In this document: in pieces, positions 31,944 through 43,893 of the stretch
Layout: each line of letters begins with the position of its first letter
Position numbering within the stretch: the stretch's first letter is position 1
NCBI RefSeq assembly: GCF_022605165.1
Contig: NC_063068.1
Span: forward strand, 3,596,001-3,660,000
DNA from: Purpureocillium takamizusanense
Taxonomy: Eukaryota > Ascomycota > Sordariomycetes > Hypocreales > Ophiocordycipitaceae
Length of the DNA stretch: 64,000 nt
Direction of reading: 5' to 3'
Notes under the pieces: model-generated
What the model was told of the DNA's origin: nothing
The model's database searches: none
Seen by the model: only the letters and a program-made list of their open reading frames with translations
Position numbers and translations under genes: made by a program

Positions 31944-34900
31944 ATGGCACAGCAAAATGTCAGCATTTCCTGTCTGCGTCATTGCACATCCCTCCGTATT
32001 GCTTCACGATTTCTTCTCCCATCCTACCCTTGCTCGTGCCTTGGCTCATTTGCCCGAACCGGCCATCTCATTCACACCCGCCTGCGGTCAACGCCTGCTA
32101 ACGCTCCGCACAGGAAACCAAAGCCACAGACTCGGACGCACAACAACCAGGAGCGTCCGAGTCGCTGAGGGCTTCTGCTGGCTCGGATCCTGGATCCAAA
32201 GAAGGGGGCGCCGAAATGGCGGCGCCGTACGGCACTCGCTCTCGCAATAGGACGGGTAATGCCCGCATCAACTACGCAGAGGATAAGGACATTGAGATGG
32301 ACAACTACGACTACTACCATTCCAAGACCAACCACGACGGCAGCGGCAAGAAGCTGTCGCGACAAAGCACGGCGGCTGCGAATGGCGACGGTCCCCTTCG
32401 CGGCAGCGGGTCGCGCAAGCTGGGCTTGGATGACGGCAAATCGGCTGGGTCGTCCCAGAATGGGTCCCGAGAACAGAGTTCGAGCAATGGCGGCGGCGGC
32501 GGCAGCACTGGTGCATTGCAGGCCGCGCAGGCATCAGTCGCATTGCAGCCCTCGTCGCGCAAGCGCAAGGCCACAGCAACGCAATTGGCGACTGCATCGA
32601 CCATGTCATCACCAGCCGTCATGTCGACAAAACGCATCGGAAACACGATGCAAGTCACGGGCCCGCCACTGCGAGAAACCAACCTCATGACGTTTGAGCA
32701 GAGCAACGCCCGGCCGGAAAATGGGCGGATGAAAGCTGACGACGGGACGGTGCTGGAGCCAAATGGTGAGTCGTCGAAAGCCTGCTTACCCCCCCCCCCC
32801 CCCAGTCCAGTCCCAGTGGCTTGGCCGAGGGGACCCACCCACTTTTTTGGAGCCTGGGAGGGTCACCCACGATCCGCCCACGGCCAATTTCAGGCATGGC
32901 CATGGCATGCTGGCAAATTGGCGACGAGCTGGCGCTGCTGCGGCGTGTATCAAGCGGCGGGAGCTGCTGCGCGCGCGCTGAAATGCACACAGCTCTACCT
33001 CCAGCGCAGGGTCCTCGCGCCACACTTCCTCCGGGGCATGCGCATCGCCAGCCGTGACGACGACGACACGCCTATTGTTGCAGTACCTTGGCTGACGCTG
33101 CAACGCCGCAGACCATGTGTACCTCGTCTGCGAACCCCCCGGCGAGCCCTACTATTTGGGCCGCATTATGGAGTTCTTGCACGCCCAGAACGACACGTCC
33201 AGACCCGTGGACGCGGTACGCATCAACTGGTTCTACCGCCCCAAAGACATCGGGCGCAAGGCCGTAGACACGCGTCAGGTCTTTGCCACGATGCACTCCG
33301 ACATTAGCCCGCTGACGGCGCTGCGCGGCAAGTGTCGCATAATGCACCGCGGCGAGATTGACAGCATGGACCAGTTCCGCAAAACGCCCGACAGCTTCTG
33401 GTACGAGAAGCTATACGATCGCTACATACAAAAGAACTACGACCTCATCCCAACCGCCAGCATCGTTAATGTCCCCGACAAGGTCAAGAAGGTGCTCGAC
33501 GAGCGCTGGAAGTTCGTCTTGGTGGAGCAGGGTCGTGGTAAGGAGCTGACTAGCGCCGTCAAGCTCTGCAAGAGATGTAGCGGCTACTGTGCAAGGTACG
33601 TACCCTGCTGCCTACCCACCACCCACCCACCCACCTTCCCCACCAACCTGGACAACCTCATCTCAACGCCGCACCAACTACCTGGTCGCACGTGAGGCCG
33701 GCAAAGCCGATTTACACGTCACAACAACTTTTGTGCTAATGTATAACCCCATTTGTTTTCAGCAATGATTCTGTCGACTGCGCGGTATGTCACAATACAT
33801 ATCACATGAATTGCGTGCGGCCGCCGTTGCTCAAGAAGCCGTCGCGTGGGTTTGCATGGTCCTGTGCCGCCTGTAGCAGGGCCCAGGAGCGGAAACTTGA
33901 GGCCCGCAACACACCTAATGGCACCGACGCCAACGGTGACCCCGACGATGACGAGCTTCTTGACGATGACGATGAGGACGCTCAAGGCATCGAAACCGAC
34001 CGCACTACCCCAGCAGACGAGGAGCACCACCATCAAGGTACCGCTGAGCAAATCTACCAAGCGAGCCTCTGGCCGTGGCGGTATCTGGGAATGCACTGCA
34101 AGCCGGAGGATGCGCTCGACTACGATGACCGCATATACCCTCGGGCGAGCACGCGCATTGGCCCGCGCCACCAGGCAAACGTCACACCATGGCCTGGCCG
34201 TCCCGTCGAGTATGTTAAGCCGCTAGAGATCAGGAGGGGACCAAGAGGCCCGAAGATCTCCAAAGAGGCCCTGGATGCCGAAAAAGTCCAGCGCGGCAAA
34301 CGACCAAAGTGGGTCCAAGATCAACCTCCTGGCTACGTCGCTCGTGGCGAGGATCACGACGAGAACGACCCAAACGCTACCTCGACGCTCCTCTGGAAGC
34401 CCCCTTCTCATGATGAGATCAGTGATGGGGGGGTCAAAGACTATATGAAGGAGGCACAAGGCTTCGCAAAGAAGCTCGGCCTTCCGGAGCGCTCTACCAA
34501 CCTCCAAGATATCGCGCTTGAGACTCTCTTCCAGCACAATTATGAGTCGTCGGCCGCTCTCAAGGATCTTCCGGACACAAAGCAGGATGTGTTCAAAGAA
34601 CCTCTGTTGACCTCGGCTGAACAGAAAAAGTTTGAGGAAGGTGTGGCCAAGTACGGCTCAGAGCTTCATTTGGTCATGAAGCATGTGAAGACGATGACAC
34701 CAGGGGAAGTTGTCCGCTACTACTATACGTGGAAGAAGACGGAGCGTGGTCAACAAGTATGGGGTACCTTTGCCGGCAGAAAGGGCAAGAAGCACGCTAG
34801 AAGGGCGGAAGAGGCAGCCAACAAACTCGCTGACGACGTGGCGGACCACGACGATGACTCTGCGTTCGACACAGCCAAGGCAGCGGAGAAGAAGCGGAGT

Positions 34901-37548
34901 TTCATCTGCCAATTTTGTTCTACGACTACGTCTCGCCAGTGGAGGCGGGCTCCAAACATCTCTTCCGGACTCGTCGGCGACAACGCAAATAAGGGAAACG
35001 GAAAAGACAAAGGCAATCAGTACGTTGTTGCCCTTTGTCGGCGATGCGCAGAACTATGGCGTCGATACGGCATCCGTTTTGAGGAGATGGAGGAGGTGGC
35101 CAAGAAAGTGGCTCAGTCTGGCGGAAGGGCCTGGAAGCGGAAACAAGATGAAGAGCTCTTGAAGGAACTCCAGGCTGCTCAAGAAATGGGTCTCATGACT
35201 CCAGATCGCGACGTTACGCCCATGAGCGGCTCCCTGAATTCTGTCCAGGAGCCTCCGAGGAAGAAGCTGAAGGGTGCGCCTGGTCCCGCCGACAAGGACC
35301 AAGACTCAGCATACTCCGACGGTGGCGGCGTTCCAAGCTCCGGTCTCTCTAAGAAGAAGGACAAGTACGTCGAGAGCACGCCTATTCCAGAGATGCCGAA
35401 GCCCCGTGTCCTGCCTTGTGCAGTCTGCGACCAAATGGAACCTCTAGGCGAGCAGCACATCTCGTGCCGCGAGTGTCGCTTGACTGTACATCGCAACTGC
35501 TACGGCATCATGGACAACCGCATGCAAGGCAAGTGGATCTGCGACATGTGTTCGAACGACAAGAACCCGCAGCTCTCAATTGTGAGTCCACCCCGTCATT
35601 TTTAATCATGACCGTCACTGACGTCAACCTAGCAATACAAATGCGTGCTTTGTCCGGTGGAGCATACCGAACAAGACTTCGTCGAACAGCCCAAACTCAC
35701 TCATCACAAGAAGAAGATGTCAGAGAAAGACCGCGAACGTGAGAAGCTGGAGGTGCAGCAAGCGCGCAAGGCTGCCGAGTACTACCGCAAGCAGCAGGAA
35801 GACCTGAACCGCCCAGTAAACCCCCGAGAACCACTCAAACGTACGGCAGACAACAACTGGGTTCACGTAACTTGTGCGGTGTGGACTCCCGAGGTCAAGT
35901 TTGGAAATGCGAAGGCCCTCGAGCCGTCTGAAGGCATCCCGTCGATCCCGCGGTCCAGATACGACGAGGTGTGTCAGGCTTGCAACCAGCAGGGGGGCGC
36001 CTGTATCTCCTGCCATCAGTGCCGCGTGCCATGTAAGGTGCCCGTGTGACATATCATCGTTCAGACACTGACCACCTCCAACTAGATCATGTCGAATGTG
36101 CGCGGCAGCAAGGCCATCTACTTGGCTTTGATGTCAGCCCTGTCAAGGGGTCTCGTCGGGACCAGTTCAACGTTGTGACTCTGAATGGGGAGACGGGAAC
36201 GATGTCGGCTGTCCTGTGGTGCAAGGACCACATTCCGACCAAGACGATTGCACACCACATGCACGAGATGGTGAGCGAATCTGGTCTGAATGCCTTACAG
36301 TTCTACGCCCAAAACTACAAGCAGGCGGACCTTACTTTGACGGGGACTGTCCGCAAGGCCAATCTCATGATGAATGCCGCCAAGGTCTCTGGAGTTCCAA
36401 CCCAATCCAGCGGTCCCAGGAGACCGTCTGGTGCTGGCACGACTACAGCGATTGCAAATGGCACAGGGTTACATGCTCGAAACGGCGAGCCCACTGAAGC
36501 AGCGATGAACGCATTGCAACCTGGGGAGAAGGTTTGCATCACTTGTGGAATTGATGTGACGCCCAAATGGTGGCCAATCGACGACTCGCAGGAGCGGAAG
36601 CTCACAAACGGCCATCATGGCGTGATCGGCTCCGAGGCACGCAAGTTCGTGGACCAGCGCAAGTTCCAGTGTCATCAGTGCCGCAAGGCGCCTCGCACGA
36701 AACCCTGCGTGCCGCAGCACTCGCCGCCCGCGGCCGAGCCTCCTCGGCTCTCTCACGCGATGCCGCCTGCACCACCCACGGCGGTTCCCCCGTTGCGAAG
36801 CCCGCCCGCGGCCCCCTCCGATTACCGTCCGTTGCGGTCTGAGATACACTCACTACTGCATCACCCTGCTCTGAACGAACGGCCGCCGCCGCCTGTCCCC
36901 GTCGCGGCTGCCGTGCCGCAACACATCGACTCTCGACCTCCGGCTGTGACACATCCGTACGGCGCAGCGCCGCACCCACGGTCATACAATGAATGGAGTC
37001 ACCTGCCTAGACGCCAACACGGCTCGCCGCCTCGGCATCTCAATGGAGGCCCTCCGCCGCTTCATGGAGGGGCTCCGGCGCCACCCCCGTTGTCGAACCT
37101 TACCTCTCTGCGACCCCCGGCAATGACTGCTCCTCCGCCAGTTGCTCCCCTTTCGGTGGGTCACCATCATGCACACGGGTCTCCCGTATATGGAAATGGC
37201 CTGCCCCCGTCACCTCGCCGACTGACTGGCCCGGCGCCGCCCGCCCCTTACGTTCCCCCGTACCATGCAGCGCCCAGTCACCCTCCTCCACCGCCGCAAA
37301 CCAGATCGCCAAACCTCAGTAACGGCGTGCCGTCGTCGAGGTATGAATCATCCACTCACGGGATGCACCCGCATCCTCAACTCTCCCCATACCTGGGCTC
37401 TCACGGAAGTCCACCAATGCCAAGGACCGGTCCACCGCCGACTCTTGAGCCACCCGGATCTGCCGGTTCCATGGCCTCGAGGCCGCCGGAGAGCCGACCT
37501 GCCAGCGGGGCCAGCGCGAGCCCATCGCTGAGAAACTTGTTGTCATGA
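31944..37548 (+). CDS. SNT2: Snt2-type BAH/PHD chromatin regulator
   Basis: Snt2 reads histone tails and, in yeast, partners Ecm5 and Rpd3 and can act as a ubiquitin ligase for histones. Six exons are inferred: 31944-31958, 32114-32765, 33112-33595, 33763-35581, 35633-36032 and 36086-37548, giving 1610 aa. Domains in order: BAH (about 222-380, DHVYLVCEPPGEPYYLG); PHD1 (CKRCSGYC ... YHMNC ... WSCAAC, about 377-435); a SANT-like region (LTSAEQKKFEEGVAKYG); a GATA-like Cys4 (CQFCSTTTSRQW ... CRRC); PHD2 (CAVCDQM ... WICDMC); extended PHD (CVLCPVEHTEQDF ... YHVECA); a second Cys4 (CITCGIDVTPKWW ... CHQC); then a Pro-rich tail. The first exon (MAQQN) is inferred from the open frame upstream of ATG 32216 and an acceptor with a CTAAC branch site; a start at 32216 is the alternative. 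Confidence 0.93.
32789..32803. repeat. Run of 15 C inside an SNT2 intron
   Basis: The run lies near the 5' end of the 346-nt intron 32766-33111, the longest intron in this gene. It is a likely site of replication slippage. Confidence 0.85.
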
Positions 37549-38743
37549 AGAGTTTGTTGTCTTTAAAGTAGCGGGGGTGTTCAGGGGCCAGCCTTCTCCT
37601 GCTAGACAGGGAGAGGAACATTTCAGGATGGAGTTTTGCATCTCACGGTTTGCGTTTCTCGATTTGGTTTCTGGAAGGAGTATGGGAGTTTCCATCATGG
37701 GTCCGTGTCGCTCGGCCTACGCTGGGCCCACCTAGGACACATCTTTGACGCCCCTAAACAAAGCGAAACACGAAGTCTATGTACAATAGAGGAATGGCGG
37801 TGAGCAAAAGAAGGAGTTGGGCGTTAGAGAGTTCTGGCGATGCGACCCCCGATCGGGGATGCGAAGTTAGTCGTGTTCGCCGTTGTCAATCCTAAGAGAA
37901 AAGACCTCTAGGGCATAGAGAGCTACTATATTCAAGTGAAGATGACTTGCATACTTTCAGTCGTAGAACCGAAGTTGACGCTGTCTACGAAAATCTGTAT
38001 GGTCACCGGCATGGTGTGTCGTCGGATCGATGCAGATGCCATGCGCTGCCCCGGTTTTTAGACCCCTGCGATCCATCCATCTCCTGGCAAGGTGCGGGAG
38101 AGACCAAAACAGCAACTTGGAAGGACTGGCACACACACCCATCCACCCCACGGCCCGCAACCTTGCGCTGCTCAGGCGCCTGCTTTGGTTGGGAGGTGAG
38201 GTGTGACACTGCGGGTGCGATCCGGGCAGCTGCTGGAGTGGCTGGGCTGCCCGCCAGAGGCTGTGCGTCAGCTTGGAGGTGGCACCTACCTTACTACCTT
38301 TACTTCGTTCCTCGGGGCGCCGCCGCCGCCGCCGCCGTTGTGCACGCGCCGTATTAGCTCAGCAGTCTAACTAACGGACGCATCCCATCCCATCTCCAGT
38401 TACCCAGAGTCGGGTAACTGCGACCTGGTCCTTCGCGCACGTCTGACGAATAATCAGCCACGACATACCACCAATCGCGCCGGCACCGTGTGCCCCTGCG
38501 ACGGACTTCGGGTCGACAACGCTGTTCATTGCTGCGTCGTATTGTACATCTGCCCTCGGCGGCTTTGTGTGCTTGCGACGAGGGCGACACGACCGGTTGT
38601 CAGCCGACCATTCGAGGAGCTTGTCCAGAAGCTCCATACACGACGCCACGTCGCTTGACCCATCGCTCTACCAGGCCCTTGATGCATTTCCAGCTCGCGA
38701 GCGGCAGAAACTGAACCAGATTTGCACTCTTTCCCGAGCGAAA
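37549..38743. promoter_or_regulatory. SNT2 3' region and kinase promoter
   Basis: This 1.2-kb region holds the SNT2 3' UTR, a CCG triplet run at about 38319-38337, and the upstream region of the kinase gene. Frames here are short or overlapping. No gene is supported. Confidence 0.5.
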
Positions 38744-40141
38744 ATGGCACAGATATTCCTTGACCTCTTCTACTCCTTTGGGAACTGCCTCAATTGCTTC
38801 CCTGGGTCCCCGACCCTCAAGATCAACAGCCGCAGCTTCAAGATCCTGCGTCTGCTCGGCGAAGTACGCCCATGCCCCTGGAATCGTGGCCGTTTCCTGA
38901 TGACATGTCTTGGTGCTAACGGGCGTTATTCCGTTCAGGGCGGCTTCTCATACGTCTATCTCGTCGAAGACACCTCGACCCATGAGCTTTTTGCGCTCAA
39001 GAAGATTCGATGTCCCTTTGGCGCAGAGTCAGTGCAGCAGGCCATGCGCGAGGTGGAAGCCTACCGCCTATTCGATCACATACCAACTATAATATCAGCA
39101 GTCGACCATGCCGTCGCCACTGAGCGCGGCGCAGACGAAGCCACCAAGACCGTCTACGTCCTGCTGCCGTACTACCGCCGGGGCAACCTGCAGGATATGA
39201 TCAACGCCAACATGGTCAACCGAACCGCCTTCCCGGAGCGCCATCTCATGATGCTATTCCTCGGCGTCTGTAAAGCGCTGCGGGCCATGCACGAGTATCG
39301 GCCAGGGCCCGTTGAGAGGATGGAGATGGGCAACGAGGAGGACCATCCCGCCGACGGACCCAGCGGCGGCGACCGGAGGGGCGGCGGCGGGGCTGGTGGC
39401 AGCAAGATGGGCACGCGCGGAAAACGCACAGAAGAGGAGGAAGAGACAGAGCAGGAGCGCCCTCTGATGGAAAATGAGAACCAGATCAGCTCATCGGGTC
39501 CCGGCGGCAAGGTCCTGTCCTACGCGCATCGGGACATCAAGCCCGGCAACATCATGATTGACGACTCTGGATCCACACCCATCCTGATGGACCTCGGATC
39601 CGTCGCCCCGTCACCCGTCCCGGTGACGTCGCAGTCCCTGGCCCTGCAAATCCAGGACACGGCCGCCGAACACTCCACCATGCCGTATCGCGCACCAGAG
39701 CTCTTCGACGTGCGAACTGGAACCGTCATTGACACCAAGACGGACATATGGTCCCTCGGATGCACCCTCTACGCCTGTCTGGTCGGCAAGTCTCCCTTCG
39801 AAATGCGCTCTGACGAGACGGGGGGCACCCTCAGCCTCTGCGTCCTCGGCGGTGATTGGCGCTTTCCAGACGAGTCGCCCGGCGGCGCCAAACGTGTCAA
39901 CAGTATCAGTCAGGCCAAAGCGAGGGCGGCCGTTGCAGCTGCAGCATCAGACGGTCCCCCAGACGGCCCCTCGGGAGGCGGTGGGAGCGGCAGCGTGTCC
40001 ATCAGCGAACCGATTCGCGAAATTGTGCGGCGCTGCCTCAAGGTCGAGCCTGCGGAACGCCCCGATATCAACGAGCTCATCACCATGGTCGAACATGCCA
40101 TTGACGAGCTACCTGATGGTGGTAGTTACGGGTCACCATAA
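38744..40141 (+). CDS. ENV7: Ser/Thr protein kinase, Env7/STK16 type (NAK family)
   Basis: Kinases of this group are lipid-anchored on vacuole or Golgi membranes; yeast Env7 restrains vacuole fusion. Exons 38744-38863 and 38939-40141 give 440 aa. N-terminal Cys15 and Cys18 (GNCLNCFPG) are candidate palmitoylation sites. The Gly loop is LLGEGGFSYVYLVED, created by splicing; the beta-3 lysine is K61 or K62 (ALKKI); the catalytic loop is HRDIKPGN (HRD 237-239). The DFG position reads DLG (LMDLGSV), as in STK16, and YRAPELF and DIWSLGCTLYA follow. A ~60-residue Gly/Glu-rich, low-complexity insert (about residues 165-225) precedes the catalytic loop. The 75-nt intron is a multiple of three without a stop, so retention would insert 25 residues into the ATP-binding loop. 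Start chosen at 38744 because upstream frame residues are not conserved-looking. Confidence 0.88.
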   Translation: MAQIFLDLFYSFGNCLNCFPGSPTLKINSRSFKILRLLGEVRPCPWNRGRFLMTCLGANGRYSVQGGFSYVYLVEDTSTHELFALKKIRCPFGAESVQQAMREVEAYRLFDHIPTIISAVDHAVATERGADEATKTVYVLLPYYRRGNLQDMINANMVNRTAFPERHLMMLFLGVCKALRAMHEYRPGPVERMEMGNEEDHPADGPSGGDRRGGGGAGGSKMGTRGKRTEEEEETEQERPLMENENQISSSGPGGKVLSYAHRDIKPGNIMIDDSGSTPILMDLGSVAPSPVPVTSQSLALQIQDTAAEHSTMPYRAPELFDVRTGTVIDTKTDIWSLGCTLYACLVGKSPFEMRSDETGGTLSLCVLGGDWRFPDESPGGAKRVNSISQAKARAAVAAAASDGPPDGPSGGGGSGSVSISEPIREIVRRCLKVEPAERPDINELITMVEHAIDELPDGGSYGSP

Positions 40142-40547
40142 GTGACGAGCGACTGTTGGGTCTTCCCTACTGTGCCGCGGATCCGTCCTGTGTATAGGCG
40201 CGAATCTTTCATGTTGTAACCTATTTCCTATTTCTAGCCGCTCTACTGGACTGTCTGGGCGCTGGTATTGTATCTGAGGCAACGGCGTTCACAGGGTGCG
40301 CTTTCCTTTGCAGCTTTCGAGCTGAGGAAGGGCGATGCGAGGTCTTCAGGAGGCCCTAATGGTACTCTCTGCGACTATTGAACCCTTCCGTACTAAAGCA
40401 TGAGAAGAGCGCGAAGCGAAATGATTGTAGGCATACAAAATTTCATGGATTGGCTTCTGCAAAACCCGCGCCGCACTAAAAGGCTCGGGGTGAACTGATT
40501 CTCGGGAATCAACAACATGCTTGCGAAACACAGGCGTCACCGTTATC
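40142..40547. other. Convergent intergenic region
   Basis: This is 406 bp between convergent stops of the kinase and AMS1 genes, presumably two 3' UTRs. Nothing else was seen. Confidence 0.6.
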
Positions 40548-43500
40548 CTAAAGCTGAATCTTGTACGTGGCCACTTCGAATGGCCGGAGCCTAATATCGA
40601 AGTCTCCCCCGGTGTGCCTGACCTCCTCCAGCTCGTCCTCGAGCAGGTTGACCTTTGTCACTCGCTTGACGTTGAACTCCGTCCTGACGGTTGTCCGGCT
40701 ATGGCCGCCGAGGGACTCGTATAGGCGCAGGATCACGCTCTGCCCCTTGTTCACGCGGAGGCCCTCGCGCCTGCTGACGTCCTCGTCGTCGTGGCCGCGC
40801 TTTACCGTGTCGAGAAACACAGAGTCGGACCTGTCGTGACTAACGAGCCTGACTGGTGCGCCAGTGAGGCCCTCCACGGTTGCCTTGGAGGCAGAGAGCG
40901 GCTTCAGCGGATTGTTGAAGGCGTAGGCCGCCTTGACTGTGGCCGATGACAGGGAGCCATGATGAGGGAAAATGGCCCACTGGATGGAGTGGTGACCCAT
41001 ATCCGCGTTCCCGTCTGGGGACTTGGGAGACCTGAGCAGAGAGAGGCGCATCATCTTGCCAGCCGTAGCGAATCCGTATTTGCTGTCGTTGAGAATGGAC
41101 ACGCCGTAGTTGTGCTCCGACAAGTCGGCAAACCTGTGGCAGCAGACCTCGAACTTGGCCATGTCCCAGCTGGTGTTGTAGTGCGTGGGTCGCTTGGTAA
41201 TGCTATACGCGGTCTCGTACGAAGCTTCGGTGTTGACAATGTCGACGGGGAACTCGACCTTGAGGAACTTGGAGTTTTCGTGCCAGTCGACCTCGACCGA
41301 GCAGTTGACCTGTGATGGCTGGCCCTTGATCGCAGCCGAGAGGCTTATGTACGATTTCAGTGAGCTCTCCTCGCTGATCTTGATGTCGGTGACCAAGGTG
41401 ACCCTATGCGGCTTGTTCTCGTGAACTCTGGTTTCGCCATACTGCAGGTCCCGCTTCGTGCTGAGGTGGTACACCTCGACGTCCCAAGCCTCCCAGTAGA
41501 GAGGGATGTCATCGAAAATGACAAACTTGTTCGCCGCTCCTCCCCTATCGACGACTTCGCGGTCATTGACGCGATCAAAGAGGGACGTTATGGTACCCTG
41601 CTTTATGGTGACACGCAGGTTGTCATTCTCTAGGACAAATTCGTCGTGATTCTCAGTCACGGTCACGGCGGGCTTGTCCTCCTGAATCTTGAAGGTGCGT
41701 AGGGGCAACAGTGGACCGTCGCCGCAAGCGATGCCGACTTCCGTCTCGCTGACTTCAACAATCTCTTTGCGATGCCAAGGCAGTGTGTTGATGACGACCG
41801 TTTCGGATAAGGCCGCTGTGCGCACTTCAGAAGCATTGTGAGTCTCATAGAGCTCCTTGAGAAGCTTCTTCCCGGTTGCAAAAACCTCTGCATAGAGCTG
41901 TGGAACATCAGTATCAACGTTCGGGTATGAGATATCAGAAAAGCGCCAAATACCTTATCCGAGTCATCATAACACATCTCAATGGAGCTACCTGGTAGGC
42001 AGTCATGGAATTGACACAGTAGGACAGCCTCCCACATGCCGTCGATTTTCTCGGTGGGATACTTGTAGGACTTGTTCCTGATGGATGCGAAGGTGGCCAG
42101 CTGTTCGATGCCGCGAAGCATGGCCTCAGCCTTGCGGTTGAAGAGCTTGTTGTTCGCCTGCGTAGTGTAGGTTCCTCTGTGCAGCTCGAAGTACAGCTCG
42201 CCGTACCACGTTGGAAGTTCCTTGACCTTTGGCGTCAGGCGGTCAAAGAAATCGTCCACGGTGAGTCCGAGCTTGAGCTTCGGGATGCCGCCGATGGTGT
42301 TGCTGATGCCGGCGCAGCGGCGCAGCTTCTCGAAGTGTTGCCAAGTTGGGCCGCCGCCGCCGTCACCTTTGCCAAAGACAAGAAGCGACGAGTCATCGAC
42401 GCGTAATGTCTTGTGCTGGGAGATACTTCTCTTAAGATCTCCAAAATTGGCGTCGGACGTGTATGTCTCCGACGGCGGCATGTGGCAGATGACCTGGCTG
42501 CCATCAGGGCTCACCCACATGAACGTGGTATGTGGGAAATTGTTGATGTTGTTCCAGCTAAGCTTCTGAGTCATGAAGCGGTCCATGCCCGCCAGGCGGC
42601 AAAGCTGTGGCAACTGGCTCGAGTATCCAAATGTATCCGGCAGCCAGAAGGTACGGCAACGAGACCCAAATTCGGCCTCGAAAAATCGCTGGCCGTACAA
42701 GAACTGACGGACAAGGGACTCGCCGCTGGGCATGTTGGTATCATGCTCAACCCAGCTGCCGCCGATTGGGTGGAACTGGCCCTCGGCCACCTTCTTACGT
42801 ACGCGGTCAAAGGCGCGCGGGTAGATTTGCTTGAGCCACTTGAACTGCTGTGCCTGGGAGCAGGCAAAGTGCGCCTCGGGATAGCGATCCATCAAGTCGC
42901 ACTGGCTCGACCAGGAGCGGCACACCTTGCGCTTCGTCTCTGCCCATGGCCACAACCAGCACGTGTCAATGTGGCAGTGGCCGATACCAAACACGACTGG
43001 CTCTTTGCCGACCTGATACACCCGATGGGAATCAACGTCGGGCCCGATGATGTCCTGGGCGAGTTTCCGGCACTTGAGTATGGATTCCTGATTATTCACC
43101 TGGAAGGTGTCGATGATCTTCATGGCGACTGTCAGAGCCTGATTCTGCTCCGCCGAATTCTCGGGCAGCTCGCGGGCAGCATCGCCCAGCTCCCACATGT
43201 CGAAGTGAAGCATACGAGCAGGCACGTTGACAGCAGCTATGTCGGCGGTGCTGAGGCCGAAGTACTTGTTGGGGTCCGGTGGAGCGTTTGTGTCCTTGCC
43301 ATTCGGCGCACATCCAAACATACCATTGCAAGCCATCTCGATATAGATGATGTGCTCCTTGCCGTCTCGGAAACTCTGGGGAATGATCCACTCAATGCGG
43401 TCGCCGCCGCCGGTGAGGCCCTGCAGCGGCATGCCATCCTCGGACCAGACGAGACCCTCGTTGTTGGCGTCCCACTCGAAAACCACCAACTCTTCGTCAA

Positions 43501-43893
43501 TGATGGCGTCGGGAACCTTTAGATGGACCCGGAACCAGTGGGTGGTCCATGACGGCCCAAAGGCGACACCCGTATGAGTCTCCTTGAAATCATGCGTTAC
43601 GGCTTCGTCGAAGCTAGGGCGGTCCTGGCCAGGGGCGCTCCAGACGTAGAGCTTCACATGGGGCTTGCCGGAGAACCTGCCATTGTACAGATTTCTGCGA
43701 GATGAGTTAGTCAGAGCACGCGGCCAGTATGCAGTCCAGGCACGTACGCGAGCAAATTGACCTTGCGATACTGCTCCGACCTGTAAAGCAGCTCGATGCG
43801 GTTCTTCAGGATGCTCGTCTTGGGCACCCCGACCGGCTCGTTGACAAGCACGGGATAGGAGCCCTGGCCCCTCAATTCTCCACCACCACCCAT
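40548..43893 (-). CDS. AMS1: Vacuolar alpha-mannosidase (GH38)
   Basis: Ams1 hydrolyses terminal alpha-mannose from free oligosaccharides and reaches the vacuole by the Cvt/autophagy route in yeast. Exons 43893-43748, 43694-41954 and 41897-40548 (introns 53 and 56 nt) give 1078 aa, close to the yeast length. Zinc ligands are predicted as H288 and D292 in GHCHIDTCW, D402 (also the nucleophile) in WLPDTFGYS, and H612 in QFHDCLPGS. There is no N-terminal signal peptide, as expected for a cytosol-to-vacuole cargo. The start at 43893 gives MGGGGELRGQGSYPVL, matching the usual short lead before YPVL-type N-termini. The open frame continues upstream to 44092, but that part does not look conserved and its frame differs from the spliced product. 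A 369-codon frame on the opposite strand is a shadow. Confidence 0.95.

Noticed and set aside
42413..43522. 369-codon plus-strand open frame opposite AMS1
   Set aside because: Antisense shadow over a conserved GH38 gene, with no recognised motif.
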